Assembly (NCBI RefSeq): GCF_036108815.1
Contig: NZ_CP107985.1
Span: 1,364,001 to 1,428,000 of the forward strand
Direction of reading: 5' to 3'
DNA length: 64,000 nucleotides
Origin: Streptomyces sp. NBC_00353
GTDB lineage: Bacteria > Actinomycetota > Actinomycetes > Streptomycetales > Streptomycetaceae
Shown in pieces: positions 1-8,014 of this stretch. The notes under the pieces are model-generated. The model had not been told where the DNA came from and ran no database searches. It saw nothing but the letters and a program-made list of their open reading frames with translations. The first letter of the stretch is position 1; every line of letters starts with the position of its first letter. The position numbers and the translations under genes were made by a program.

Positions 1-540
1 ACTTCCTCTCTGGTTCGCCTGCGGCTACCGCTCGTCCTTCACAACACCGGTGCCAAGCCGATAGTTGTACAGGATCTCAGGCTCACCTTCCCTGATGAGC
101 CCGCCTCTCATCTACCACTCCTGTGGATGTCTTCACCGTCTCGACTTCAACCCGGGCCGGGCGAGGAAGCGAAGTTGCCAGCCGGGTTCGTCGTGGCCGG
201 CAGAGAAGCTCAACAACTCTTCATGGAATTTGAGGCACCGTTTCCTGGGCTCGTTCCGGCGGCCCGCGACTACAAGGTTCAAGTTCAAGTGAGGGTTGGC
301 CACCGAAAGGGGTGGCGCCCGCTTGTGACGTTCACCTTGAGAACCACCAACATCATTGATCCCGCCCGGTACGCCGTCTACAACAACGCACCTCTTGAAC
401 TGACGAAGGAGGATCAGCAAAAGGCAGACATCGCGCTCCTCGAGCTCTTGGACAAGCAGGAGAAGGACGCTTCCGCCCAGGGCGAGGCTAAGCAGCGAGA
501 CTCCTCGAGCGACGACGGCAACGCCGGTACCGATCTGTAG
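1..540 (+). CDS. Hypothetical protein, 3' part
   Basis: The frame is open from the first base to a TAG stop, so the gene starts outside the window; 179 residues are visible. I do not recognise the family. The early part (LHNTGAKPIVVQDLRLTF) and the middle (KVQVQVRVGHRKGW) alternate hydrophobic residues as in a beta-sandwich. The last 50 residues are highly charged and probably disordered. No membrane segment or signal peptide is visible in this part. The opposite strand is also open here but has no plausible protein composition. Confidence 0.55.
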   Translation, partial: TSSLVRLRLPLVLHNTGAKPIVVQDLRLTFPDEPASHLPLLWMSSPSRLQPGPGEEAKLPAGFVVAGREAQQLFMEFEAPFPGLVPAARDYKVQVQVRVGHRKGWRPLVTFTLRTTNIIDPARYAVYNNAPLELTKEDQQKADIALLELLDKQEKDASAQGEAKQRDSSSDDGNAGTDL

Positions 541-731
541 GCGGAACATGCTCATGAGCTCGGCAAGGACAGACGTGTCGCACTGCACGTACGACACGTC
601 CTGACAGCTTTGCGCCCGTGCACGTTGGCCAGGTTCTCCTCGTCCTCCCAGCTCACAGCCTCCTGGCGGGGGCCGCCATCGAGCAGCTCACTACGGCACC
701 AGGGGAATGCGGCGGTTCTCGTTCCGAGTTT

Positions 732-777
732 CCATATGTCGTACGTAACCGCTTCAGTGGTACCATACGACGTATGG
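732..777 (+). promoter_or_regulatory. Tandem operator-like sites at the TetR gene start
   Basis: An inverted repeat CCATAC-GAC-GTATGG lies at 763-777 and overlaps the start codon of the TetR gene at 774. A weaker copy, CCATATGTCGTACG, begins 31 bp upstream at 732. The same operator, with a similar tandem spacing, lies upstream of the secreted-protein gene near 6.3 kb. Probably the autoregulatory site of this TetR protein (inference). Confidence 0.6.
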
Positions 778-1424
778 AAAAGGTGAGGAAGGCCCCCCGG
801 GGGACCAGGAAGAGGGACGTCCCGCTTACCAAGGACGGCATCTACGCCATGGCGCTGCAACTCATCGACGCCGATGGGGTCGAGGCGCTCACCATGCGCA
901 AACTCGCGACCGCGCTGGATGCGAACCCTATGTCGCTGTACCACCACGTACCGAACAAGGAAGCGCTGCTGCACGGCGTGGCCGCGCGCGTCGGATCACA
1001 GTTCCGAGAGGGGCAGCGGGAGGACATTCCCTGGCAGGCCCGCATGCGCCAACTGGCCCTGGATTTCCGTGCCTTGGCACACCGTCACCCCAGGTTGATG
1101 GAGTACTCCTTCGCACGCGCCGACTACGTCCAGCCGGAGGACCCCTTTTGGCGGGGACTCACCGAGACACTGGCCGCCGCGGGACTGCCAGCCTCGGCGA
1201 TCCCGCGCGTCGCTGCCTCCCTGTGCGCGGTCTTCACGGGGCTGCTGCTCAGCGAACTGACCGGAGCACTCCAGCGCTGGGCCACCCTGCCGCCGGCACC
1301 AGCCAGCACCGACGGGGAAGACGCGCCCCCACCCGCGACGCACGTGGTCGACGCGACGTTCAGCTATGCGCTGGACGCCACGATCGCTGGCTTGGAGAGC
1401 CATCTCGCCCGCAGGGAGCCGTGA
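774..1424 (+). CDS. TetR/AcrR family transcriptional regulator
   Basis: A 216-residue one-component repressor. The helix-turn-helix is at about residues 17-60 (DGVEALTMRKLATALDANPMS, then LYHHVPNKEALL), followed by the larger C-terminal domain of the TetR_C type. The ATG at 774 is chosen because it precedes the conserved N-terminus and lies inside a palindromic operator, as in autoregulated leaderless genes; no ribosome site is visible. In-frame sequence upstream (from 618) lacks TetR character. It has no intact partner nearby. Identical operators at 6262-6309 suggest it also controls the small secreted protein there, with the IS110 element inserted between. Confidence 0.85.
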   Translation: MEKVRKAPRGTRKRDVPLTKDGIYAMALQLIDADGVEALTMRKLATALDANPMSLYHHVPNKEALLHGVAARVGSQFREGQREDIPWQARMRQLALDFRALAHRHPRLMEYSFARADYVQPEDPFWRGLTETLAAAGLPASAIPRVAASLCAVFTGLLLSELTGALQRWATLPPAPASTDGEDAPPPATHVVDATFSYALDATIAGLESHLARREP

Positions 1425-1468
1425 CGGAGCAAGCGGCTACCGTAGGCTCCGCTGGGGCACACTTCTCC

Positions 1469-1498
1469 GCCGCTTCAGCGCCTGCGCGCTGAGGCGGC
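1469..1498 (+). terminator. Hairpin downstream of the TetR gene
   Basis: GCCGCTTCAGCGC (1469-1481) pairs with GCGCTGAGGCGGC (1486-1498) around a 4-nt loop, with a single G-U pair. It starts 45 nt after the TetR stop codon and has no U-run, which is common for Streptomyces terminators. Confidence 0.55.
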
Positions 1499-1640
1499 AA
1501 AGCGGCGGCCGTACGCGGCGACGTACCATCCCTGGTCAGTCACCTGCCCCCATGCGCGACCGCGCCGCGGCCGGAGGGCAGATCACCGCTTGCCCGGTCG
1601 CCCTTGGCCTTCTTGCGGCCGCCGCCGAGCGGCTTGCTCC

Positions 1641-1974
1641 TCACGCCGCGGGCAGCACCTTCCTGCCCGCGTATCCGAGGAGCGCCGGAATAAGGGTGAG
1701 CGCGATGAGGACCGCAATGACGACTGCGCCGGCGGCCCAGTCCGCCGCCTCCTCGCGCTCACGGCCCTCGGCGAGCTCGGCGCGGTAGCGGGAGACACGT
1801 AGTCGATGCCGACGGCGAGATCAGGGCGAGGATGGAGGTGGTGGAGCCCAGCGCGGACGTGTTCGCCAGCGCGGTGATCGTGGAGATGCCGACGCCGACG
1901 CCGGTCAGTGCGGTGAGCAACAGTCCCGCCGCTCTCCGCAAACCGAAGGTGATCACCAGCACGACGGGTGTCAT
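1641..1974 (-). pseudogene. Decayed MMPL-family exporter, C-terminal remnant
   Basis: Two minus-strand frames together resemble an MMPL (RND-like) lipid or drug exporter. Near 1974-1830 one frame reads LTALTGVGVGISTITALANT and then STTSILAL. From about 1803 another frame gives YRAELAEGREREEAA and jumps to IAVLIALTLIPALLGYAGRKVL before TGA at 1641. The segment normally lying between these blocks is deleted, and the N-terminal half is missing. It sits just downstream of a TetR gene on the same strand, the usual pairing of MMPL exporters with their repressors, so the regulator has probably outlived its target. Confidence 0.7.
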
Positions 1975-2035
1975 CAGCCGACGACGTGAGCGGCCGAGTC
2001 GGATGCTGCGAGAGGGGTGCGGGGCCCCCGGGATG

Positions 2036-2632
2036 TCAGGCGCCGAGGGCGGGGAGGACCACGGCGTCGATGTACGAGGTGAGGAATGCCTGCGTGGGCG
2101 GCTGGTTGTCGATCAGCCCCCGGACGGCAAGGGCGCCGACCAGCATTTGCGGTACGTACTCCAGCGTGGGGTTGTCCGCGCGGATCTCGCCCCGCTCCAC
2201 GGCCCGCCGCAGCATCCGGTCGAGGCCGATCGTCTCCGGCTCGAACAACAGCTCACGCAGGGCGCGCAGAAGATCGGCGTTCTCGCGCACCGCCATGGCC
2301 AGGCCCCGCATCAGCGAGGTGTCCTGCTCCATCCGGCAGTCGTCCGCATGCATGACCATTTCGTGGAAGTCGCCCCGCAAGCTCCCGGTGCCGACCTCGC
2401 CTATGCTCACCGGCTTCTGGTGCCTGAGCGCCTTAACGACCAACTCCGGCTTGCTTCCCCACTGGCGGTAGAGGGTGGACTTGCTGGCCCTGGCGCGGAC
2501 GGCCACAGCGTCCATGGTCAGGGCGTCGTAGCTGACCTCCCGGAGCAGATCGAGCACGGCCGCGTAGAGCTCGACCTCGCGCTCGGGCGTGATCCGGCTG
2601 CAGCGCACCGTTGCAGCATCAGCCATGCTCAT
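2036..2632 (-). CDS. TetR/AcrR family transcriptional regulator
   Basis: A 198-residue protein beginning MSMADAAT. The helix-turn-helix is visible at about residues 25-65 (YDALTMDAVAVRARASKSTL, then YRQWGSKPELV), and the C-terminal half is the ligand and dimer domain. The frame stays open upstream to 2857, but the extra residues do not look like TetR sequence and the repeated operator lies immediately upstream of 2632, so 2632 is taken as the start. The remnant of an MMPL exporter follows 60 bp downstream on the same strand. Ligand unknown. Confidence 0.85.
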   Translation of the reverse strand: MSMADAATVRCSRITPEREVELYAAVLDLLREVSYDALTMDAVAVRARASKSTLYRQWGSKPELVVKALRHQKPVSIGEVGTGSLRGDFHEMVMHADDCRMEQDTSLMRGLAMAVRENADLLRALRELLFEPETIGLDRMLRRAVERGEIRADNPTLEYVPQMLVGALAVRGLIDNQPPTQAFLTSYIDAVVLPALGA

Positions 2633-2645
2633 CCACTCCGTTCCG

Positions 2646-2695
2646 AACGAAACCGTCTTGTACAGCAGCACTATCGAAACGAAACCGTCTCGTAC
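2646..2695 (-). promoter_or_regulatory. Directly repeated operator upstream of the TetR gene
   Basis: AACGAAACCGTCTTGTAC (2646-2663) is repeated as AACGAAACCGTCTCGTAC (2678-2695), 32 bp apart with one mismatch. Each copy contains an imperfect dyad, ACGA..TCGT. The spacing of about three helical turns places two repressor dimers on the same DNA face, and the sites abut the TetR start at 2632. Autoregulation is inferred. Confidence 0.6.
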
Positions 2696-2732
2696 GTGGG
2701 CTATGTCGCATCCGCCCCCGAATAACCGTCCA

Positions 2733-3126
2733 GAAGTCCGTCGGAACGGCCGGCGCAGAACGCGCCAACGCGGCAACGGTCTGGTCGGTGACCGGCCTCC
2801 CGGCGCATTCGGGGCTTCGGCGAGGCCGAGCCATTCGACTGGCACATCGGCGACCACTCAGCCGTCGACATTCCACTGCACTACAAGGCCGGCGACATGC
2901 CGGCTTGAGCCGCGTGCTGACACGGACTCAAAGGTCGCCGGAATCGTCATCCTGCCGCCCTATGCCAGGTCCGACCGTCGGCGGCGACCGACTCTTTCAG
3001 GGCACCGCCGTCCACGCCGGGGGAACGTGTGCGTCAGGTGATGCAACAACGGGCCACTTGATCACTGACCGGGGCACGCAGATCGATCTTCGACCGTGTG
3101 GGTCCCTTCGAGCGGCTCGTTACCTG
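2733..3126. other. Non-coding interval with a possible gene tail
   Basis: No complete gene is visible. On the plus strand at about 2792-2908 a short frame ending in TGA reads GFGEAEPFDWHIGDHSAVD and then IPLHYKAGDMPA. It has convincing protein character but no start and an upstream in-frame stop, so it is probably the tail of a decayed gene of unknown family. Confidence 0.3.
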
Positions 3127-3456
3127 TCACCGCAAGGGTGAGGCGGCGGTGGGCGTCAGTACGGATTCGGCGACGCCGACGATCTGGCTGATGTCGAAGC
3201 CTTCCATGTCCGCGCGGAATTCTGGGCTGGACAGGTACGCCCCCAGTCGCTCCTGCACGTCGTCGGCGTCCCTGTAGGAAACGAGGGCGTACAGCTGGGG
3301 CGCCTCACTCTCGAGAGCCGTGGGCACCGCCCAGATGCCGTGTGTGGTGATCCGGTGCTTGGCCATACTGGGAATGTGCTTGGACCAGATGGCCTCGTAG
3401 GCGACGAGCGCCTCAGGACTGCACAGTGTGTAGACACGAAGCTGGTACTGGGACAT
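3127..3456 (-). CDS. NIPSNAP family protein
   Basis: A 109-residue single-domain protein of the NIPSNAP/dimeric alpha-beta barrel type. Visible features are the opening strand QLRVYTLCSPEALVAYEAIW, the central GIWAVPTALES and LYALVSYRDADD, and the terminal EFRADMEGFDISQIVGVAES. Family members are small dimeric proteins, often fused to or encoded near oxidoreductases; the biochemical role is usually undefined. A GTG two codons upstream (3462) is an alternative start; GGGA lies 4 nt before the GTG and 10 nt before the ATG. Single gene, no clear operon partner. Confidence 0.8.
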   Translation of the reverse strand: MSQYQLRVYTLCSPEALVAYEAIWSKHIPSMAKHRITTHGIWAVPTALESEAPQLYALVSYRDADDVQERLGAYLSSPEFRADMEGFDISQIVGVAESVLTPTAASPLR

Positions 3457-3601
3457 GAACACTCGTTCCCTTTCTATTGAGCATGGTTGTCAGTGGTGGG
3501 GGCGTGACGCAGTGGAGGCTGTGTCCGGATCCTCTGTCCGGCGACAGCGGACGAAAGGGCGCGCAACGGATCGATTCGGCAGGCTAGTTGGGAGGCTTCT
3601 C

Positions 3602-4035
3602 TCAGCTTTCTGCACGCAGGTTCGCCAGTTCGATGTCCCAGTCGATGTGTCCGGACTCGGCGCCCCGTGGCACCAAAGCCTCGGTGTTCCCCAGGAAGGT
3701 TTTGACGTCCTGCACGGGAACCTCGAGCAAGACGGCGCCCGCGGAAGACCCGAGGGTGATGTACATCCCTTGGCCACCATGGCCAGTGGCCGACCAGATC
3801 CGGATGTCCCCATCGCCTGCGGAACGCTCAGGCCATCAGCCAGAAGATCACGCCCCAGGACGCATTCACCCGGATCGTCACTGTGGGTAAAAAGGGTGGC
3901 ATGGACGACATAGGGATCACTGGGCTCGTACCGCAAGCGCATGCACAGCGGAAGCGAGTAGTCGCGCGTTACGACAAGGTGCGCGGCCACCTCCTGCACC
4001 ACGATCCTCAAAGATTTCATCGACTTCCACTCCAC
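3602..4035 (-). pseudogene. SsgA/SsgB-family sporulation protein, frameshifted
   Basis: The N-terminal part (VVQEVAAHLVVTRDYSLPL, LRYEPSDPYVVHATLF, ECVLGRDLLADG) is clearly SsgA-like, the family that guides septum placement in sporulating Streptomyces. The frame then becomes nonsense, but a shift of one base near 3827-3830 restores the family sequence: GDGDIRIWSATGHGG, GAVLLEVPVQDVKTFLGNTE, HIDWDIELANLRAES and a stop at 3602. One missing base explains both halves, giving a protein of normal family length (about 145 residues). Start GTG 4035 has GAGG 4 nt upstream; ATG 4020 is an alternative. A recent mutation or a sequencing error are both possible. Confidence 0.75.
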
Positions 4036-4197
4036 GGTGCCTCTGCCTCGGCTGCGCCCCGCCGTCGGGCGGCAGGATTCAACGAGGGAGAGGGGTTACA
4101 ACAGGGCCCGGGTGCCGGACAGTGTCGACGGACCCCAAGATTCGTGACGTCGCCGTCGCTTGGCAGGCGAGCCTGCTATGCATGATTGGTGTCCGCC

Positions 4198-4228
4198 GGC
4201 TGTGTGAGAGGCAGGCCCTCACACAGCC
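4198..4228. terminator. Perfect 11-bp stem-loop
   Basis: GGCTGTGTGAG (4198-4208) pairs perfectly with CTCACACAGCC (4218-4228) around a 9-nt loop. It lies in the gene-free stretch between the SsgA-like gene and the IS110 transposase. It may be a terminator of a lost gene or the outer end of the IS110 leader RNA. Confidence 0.4.
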
Positions 4229-4379
4229 AGTCGCCTGGGCGACGGCCAAAACCGCTGGCCCTCGGACCAGCGATCACGCCCCTGCCTCCGGCAGGCATCA
4301 CGGCGAGGCGCATGGCTTGGGCCTGCGGGCGCAGGTGGTGTGTGTCTCAGTGGTCCCTACCTTGTTGATCGGGATGAGC

Positions 4380-4581
4380 GAGCCATTCGTAGGGTTGGCT
4401 CACCCAGGGGTGTCGGGTGTGGCTTTCAGTGGTCTGCCGTCCGTGTGGCTTCCTACGATTCGCCGCCCGACACCCCCCGACGACTCGGCTGCTGATTAGG
4501 AATTGCGATCCGATCGCTGAGTAGGGACTCGCCAGCGAGGTCGTCTGTGGTGCATGTAGGCAAACGACCCGTGGAGAGCGC
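4380..4581 (+). ncRNA. Structured leader of the IS110 transposase, candidate bridge RNA
   Basis: The 200 nt upstream of the transposase hold several perfect inverted repeats: GGGGTGTCGGG (4407-4417) with CCCGACACCCC (4466-4476), GCGATCCGATCGC (4505-4517) and CTCGCCAGCGAG (4528-4539). IS110-group elements encode a bridge RNA in the non-coding region before the recombinase gene, with two loops pairing to target and donor DNA. Position and structure fit this, but the left end of the element is not fixed and no guide loops were assigned. Confidence 0.35.
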
Positions 4582-5788
4582 GTGACAGCGATCTGGGCCG
4601 GCATCGACGCCGGCAGGACCCATCACCACTGCGTGGTGATCGACGACACCGGCAAACGGCTGCTGTCGCGGCGCGTGGCCAACGACGAGCCGGAACTGCT
4701 GAAGCTCCTGGCCGATGTCCTCGCCCTGGGCGATGAGGTCACCTGGGGCATCGACCTTGCCGACGGCGGCGCCGCCCTGCTGATCGATCTGCTCCTCAAC
4801 CACAGCCAGCACACGCTCTACATCCCTGGCCGAGCCGTCAGCCGCGCCTCCGAGGGCTACCGGGGCGAAGGCAAGACCGACGCCAAGGACGCCGCGATCA
4901 TCGCCGACCAGGCCCGGATCCGCCGGGACCTGCAGCCCTTGCGGCCCGGCGACGAACTCGTCGCCGAGATCAAGGTACTCACCGGCCATCGCCGCGACCT
5001 CGCCGACGACCGCACCCGCGTGATCAACCGGCTCCACAACCACCTCACCAGCATCTTTCCCTCTCTGGACCGGGCACTGGACCTCACCAACACCGGCCCG
5101 CTGATCCTGCTGACCGGCTACCAGACCCCGGCCGCCATCCGCAGGACCGGCGCCCGGCGACTGCAGACCTGGTTGCGCAACCGCAAGGTCCGCGGTGCTG
5201 CCCAGCTCGCAGAGACGGCCCTGGCGGCTGCCGAGAACCAACACACCAGCGTGACCGGGGAGAAGCCGACGGCCCAGCTCGTGCACACGCTCGCCAGGGA
5301 GGTAATGCGCCTCAATGAGCAGATCGCCGAGACCGACAAGCTCATCGAGGCCCGGTTTCGCGAGCACAAACACGCTGAGGTGATCGCGAGCATGCCCGGC
5401 ATCGGACCCCTGCTCGGCGCCGAGTTCCTCGCCGCCACCGGCGGCGACATGACGGCCTTCGATAGCCCGGACCGCCTCGCCGGGTTCGCCGGCGTCGCCC
5501 CCGCTCCGCGTGACTCGGGCAAGATCAGCGGCAACCTGCACCGGCCCAGACGTTACAGCCGACGCCTCCAGCGCGTGTTCTATACCTCGGCGTTGATCAG
5601 CATCCGCTGCTGCGAGGAGTCCCGCCGCTTCTACGACCGCAAACGCGCCGAAGGCAAACGCCATACCCAGGCCGTCCTCGCCCTCGCCCGCCGCCGGGTC
5701 AACGTCTTGTGGGCCCTGTTGCGCGACGGACGGTGCTACGAACCCATACCCCCCATCACGAACGCCGCTTGACAAAAAGATTAGGAAT
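4494..5788 (+). mobile_element. IS110-family insertion sequence (left boundary uncertain)
   Basis: The element contains one recombinase gene. The 10-mer GATTAGGAAT occurs at 4494-4503 and again at 5779-5788, just after the recombinase stop, which could mark the recombined core at both ends. An element bounded this way is about 1285 bp and leaves only 88 nt of leader, short for a bridge RNA, so the true left end may lie further upstream (toward 4200). The right end falls exactly at the stop codon of the convergent secreted-protein gene (TAA at 5781-5783). Confidence 0.5.
4582..5772 (+). CDS. IS110-family transposase (DEDD recombinase)
   Basis: A 396-residue recombinase. The N-terminal RuvC-like domain shows the first Asp in WAGIDAGRTHHH and the GKTDAKDAAIIADQAR motif typical of DEDD_Tnp_IS110. 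The C-terminal Transposase_20 domain contains MPGIGPLLGAEFLAAT and DRLAGFAGVAPAPRDSGK, where the catalytic serine region of this family lies. Length matches IS110 itself (about 400 residues). Start GTG 4582 has GGAG 5 nt upstream. The frame appears intact, so the element may be active. A long opposite-strand frame (4453-5883) is a high-GC shadow. Confidence 0.93.
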   Translation: MTAIWAGIDAGRTHHHCVVIDDTGKRLLSRRVANDEPELLKLLADVLALGDEVTWGIDLADGGAALLIDLLLNHSQHTLYIPGRAVSRASEGYRGEGKTDAKDAAIIADQARIRRDLQPLRPGDELVAEIKVLTGHRRDLADDRTRVINRLHNHLTSIFPSLDRALDLTNTGPLILLTGYQTPAAIRRTGARRLQTWLRNRKVRGAAQLAETALAAAENQHTSVTGEKPTAQLVHTLAREVMRLNEQIAETDKLIEARFREHKHAEVIASMPGIGPLLGAEFLAATGGDMTAFDSPDRLAGFAGVAPAPRDSGKISGNLHRPRRYSRRLQRVFYTSALISIRCCEESRRFYDRKRAEGKRHTQAVLALARRRVNVLWALLRDGRCYEPIPPITNAA

Positions 5789-6173
5789 CGTTGTGGTTGC
5801 GGCTGTGGTGGTGCCGGCCCCGGCTGTCGTGCTCGTAGCGGTTCCAGTGGTGCCGGTACGACCTGTCGAACTTCCAGCCGCATTCGGTGTCATCCCAGCG
5901 GTAGCAGTGACCATCGCGGCCGTACCGGGCCGAGTCGTTGACGCGGTCGTCGTGATGCCGGCCGCGGACTCCGTCCCAGCAGTAGCTCTGCTCGATCAGG
6001 TAGCTGACACCGTGGTCCCAGCGGTAGTCGGTGGCCTTGACGCTGACGGCCGGACGCTGAACGTGCGCGAAGTCAGGAGTCGCGGCCGAAGCGGTGCCCC
6101 CGGCACCGAGAACGGCAACACCTGCCACCACTACGGAGGTAGCAGTGACAGAGAGGCGCTTCTTGAGCTTCAT
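5781..6173 (-). CDS. Small secreted protein, unknown family
   Basis: A 130-residue protein with a classical Sec signal: MKLKKR, a hydrophobic stretch (SVVVAGVAVLGAGG) and a cleavage site after TASA at residue 30. The mature part of about 100 residues is rich in Tyr, Trp, Asp and His (YRWDHGVSYLIEQSYCWDG, RWDDTECGWKFDRSY), holds three cysteines and ends in a His/Arg-rich tail. I do not recognise it. The ribosome site AAGGA is 6 nt before the ATG. Tandem TetR-type operators lie about 90-140 bp upstream. The IS110 element sits at its stop codon, so the native C-terminus may have been altered. Confidence 0.7.
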   Translation of the reverse strand: MKLKKRLSVTATSVVVAGVAVLGAGGTASAATPDFAHVQRPAVSVKATDYRWDHGVSYLIEQSYCWDGVRGRHHDDRVNDSARYGRDGHCYRWDDTECGWKFDRSYRHHWNRYEHDSRGRHHHSRNHNDS

Positions 6174-6261
6174 GGTCGTTCCTTCCGGATTGGTGCGATC
6201 TGCACCATCAGTTGCTTGTGCAGGCGACATGATGCGCCTGGCGTCGTCGGAGAACGCCTTT

Positions 6262-6309
6262 CCATACGCTGTATGGAACTGCCCTTCATTGGTACCATAC
6301 GACGTATGG
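6262..6309 (-). promoter_or_regulatory. Tandem TetR-type operators
   Basis: CCATAC-GCT-GTATGG (6262-6276) and CCATAC-GAC-GTATGG (6295-6309) lie 33 bp apart. The second, with its flank (GGTACCATACGACGTATGG), is identical to the operator overlapping the start of the TetR gene at 774. The sites precede the secreted-protein gene on the minus strand. They also overlap a short plus-strand ATG frame at 6306. Confidence 0.6.
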
Positions 6310-6938
6310 AACTGTCGAGGGCGCTTAGTGGCCCGCACTTTCGGCCTCCTCTGGCGGCGTCTGCCGGGCCTGGGCAAGTGGGGCAATAGCTCAATGACAG
6401 TCGGCAGGCGATTAATCGCGTCACCTTGGCCGTATCGGCATTGGGTGTTCCGGTCTCCGCGGTGCTCGTCACGGAGAGCTGCAGGCGTAACTAACCGGCG
6501 ATGAGTCGGGGGTGCCGGTCGCGTTTGCGCATCTGCTGCAGGTCTCCACTGTCTGGCAGCTGGTGCGTGACTCCAGCCAACGCCAGAGACACGCAGCGAG
6601 GCGGGCTGACTTCTCGGGGTCCGGCGTTGCCAGGCCCACCAAGTCTGGCGATCATGCGGGCATCGGCCGGGGCGGGACCGGCTCCATCCCCGACGCCCTC
6701 AACGCCGTCATGCGCGAAGTCGGCTGCCACCTCACGGCGACAGCCCGTGCTCACTGGCCAACCAAAGGCGCTCAACCACGAGCTCCCGTCCACACCAAAT
6801 GGCTGACCTGCGGAAAACCACAGTCGTGATAGGCAGTGGCCGCCGGTGGGCCGGCTAGTCGGTGCAGGTGCTTGCGACGGCCCCGTGACTCAAGCGACCG
6901 CACCACCAACAGCTGCTTGACACACGGACCAGGGCACG
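6306..6938 (+). other. Gene-poor interval with a possible MFS start remnant
   Basis: From the ATG at 6306, inside the operator, a 27-codon frame begins MELSRALSGPHFRPPLAASAG and stops at 6389. This resembles the first residues of an MFS exporter (basic start, then an LL-ASA-type first helix), and the next frame continues similarly for a few residues. A TetR operator before an exporter would be usual, so this is probably a deleted efflux gene. From 6390 to 6938 I see no convincing coding sequence on either strand. Confidence 0.3.
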
Positions 6939-7979
6939 ATGGCGGAGCCGACGGTGATCGACGTTCTTGCACCGCCCAACATTCATCTGGGTCCGCTGCT
7001 CGTCGCGGCCCCGGCGATCACGGCGTCGTTCGGCGGGGCTTGGGCGGTGGGTCTGGTCGCTGCGCTGCCGGTGATCGCGCAGACGGCCATCGGGCTGCTG
7101 CGCGATCCTGACGAGATGCTCTCGTCCAACCACCAGGCGCAGATCGTCGCCCTGATGCTGGTCGGCACGTGCCTCGTGATCTTCTGCGTACTGCGGATGC
7201 GTCGCGCAAAAGAGCTGGCGCAAGTACGGTACGTGTCCGAGGCCGCCGAGCGTGTGGTTCTGCCGCCGCTGCCCAGGCAGCTCGGACCGCTGCACGTCGC
7301 CTCCCTGTACCTTGCGGCGGAGGCCGAGGCCCAGATCGGCGGGGATCTGTACGCGGCGGCGCGCACCACCTCGGGCACCCGGCTGATGGTCGGCGATGTG
7401 CGAGACAAGGGGATGACCGCGGTCAATGACGCCGCTTTGCTGCTCGGAGCGTTCCGCGTCGCGGCCCACCGTCAGGCGAGTCTTGGTGAGCTGGTGGCCT
7501 ACCTCGACCGAAGCGTGTGCTGGGACCTGCTCGAGCCAGGTGAGACGAGCTGCTACGGAGAAACGTTCATCACCGCCACCATCCTGGACATCCTCGACGG
7601 GGACGGCCGAGTCGAGATGGTCTGCTGCGGGCACCCGCCGCCGGTCGTCCTGCTCAACGGCCGACCGACGACGATGGAAGCCCTTCATCCCGCACCTCCG
7701 CTGGGCCTGGGCGAACTGGCGCATCCGCGATACCACGTCGACAGCTTCCAGTTCGAGCCGGGAGACCTTCTACTGCTGTACACGGACGGCGTCACCGAGG
7801 CCCGCGACTCCACCGGCACCTTCTACCCACTCACCGAGCGCATCACCGGCTGGACCGAGAACGACTCCGACGCCTCCGTCGGCCGCTTCCGGCGCGACCT
7901 GCTGCTTCACGTCGGCGGACACCTGAACGACGACGCCGCCATGATCGTCATAGAGCGCCCCGCCACGCCCCGGGCCTGA
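6939..7979 (+). CDS. Membrane-anchored SpoIIE-type PP2C phosphatase
   Basis: A 346-residue protein. Two hydrophobic segments at about residues 16-52 and 68-85 anchor it. The SpoIIE catalytic domain follows: EAQIGGDLYAAA and LMVGDVRDKGMTA carry metal-binding Asp residues, then CCGHPPPVVLL, LLLYTDGVTEARD and LNDDAAMIVIE. Such phosphatases usually dephosphorylate anti-sigma-factor antagonists. There is no PAS or GAF sensor and no kinase or antagonist gene nearby, so the partner must be elsewhere. AGGG lies 5 nt before the ATG. It resembles the second SpoIIE protein at 24 kb in architecture. Confidence 0.88.
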   Translation: MAEPTVIDVLAPPNIHLGPLLVAAPAITASFGGAWAVGLVAALPVIAQTAIGLLRDPDEMLSSNHQAQIVALMLVGTCLVIFCVLRMRRAKELAQVRYVSEAAERVVLPPLPRQLGPLHVASLYLAAEAEAQIGGDLYAAARTTSGTRLMVGDVRDKGMTAVNDAALLLGAFRVAAHRQASLGELVAYLDRSVCWDLLEPGETSCYGETFITATILDILDGDGRVEMVCCGHPPPVVLLNGRPTTMEALHPAPPLGLGELAHPRYHVDSFQFEPGDLLLLYTDGVTEARDSTGTFYPLTERITGWTENDSDASVGRFRRDLLLHVGGHLNDDAAMIVIERPATPRA

Positions 7980-8014
7980 CCATCCGGCCCCTCTTGCATC
8001 ACTAACGTGCTGGA

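Noticed and set aside
4453..5883. A long minus-strand open frame across the IS110 transposase
   Set aside because: It mirrors a convincing DEDD recombinase and has a Gly/Ala/Val/Glu-rich composition without motifs; a high-GC shadow.
6490..6829. Plus-strand frames from 6501 and 6512 as possible genes
   Set aside because: No ribosome site, no domain and mutually overlapping frames of similar quality; treated as non-coding.
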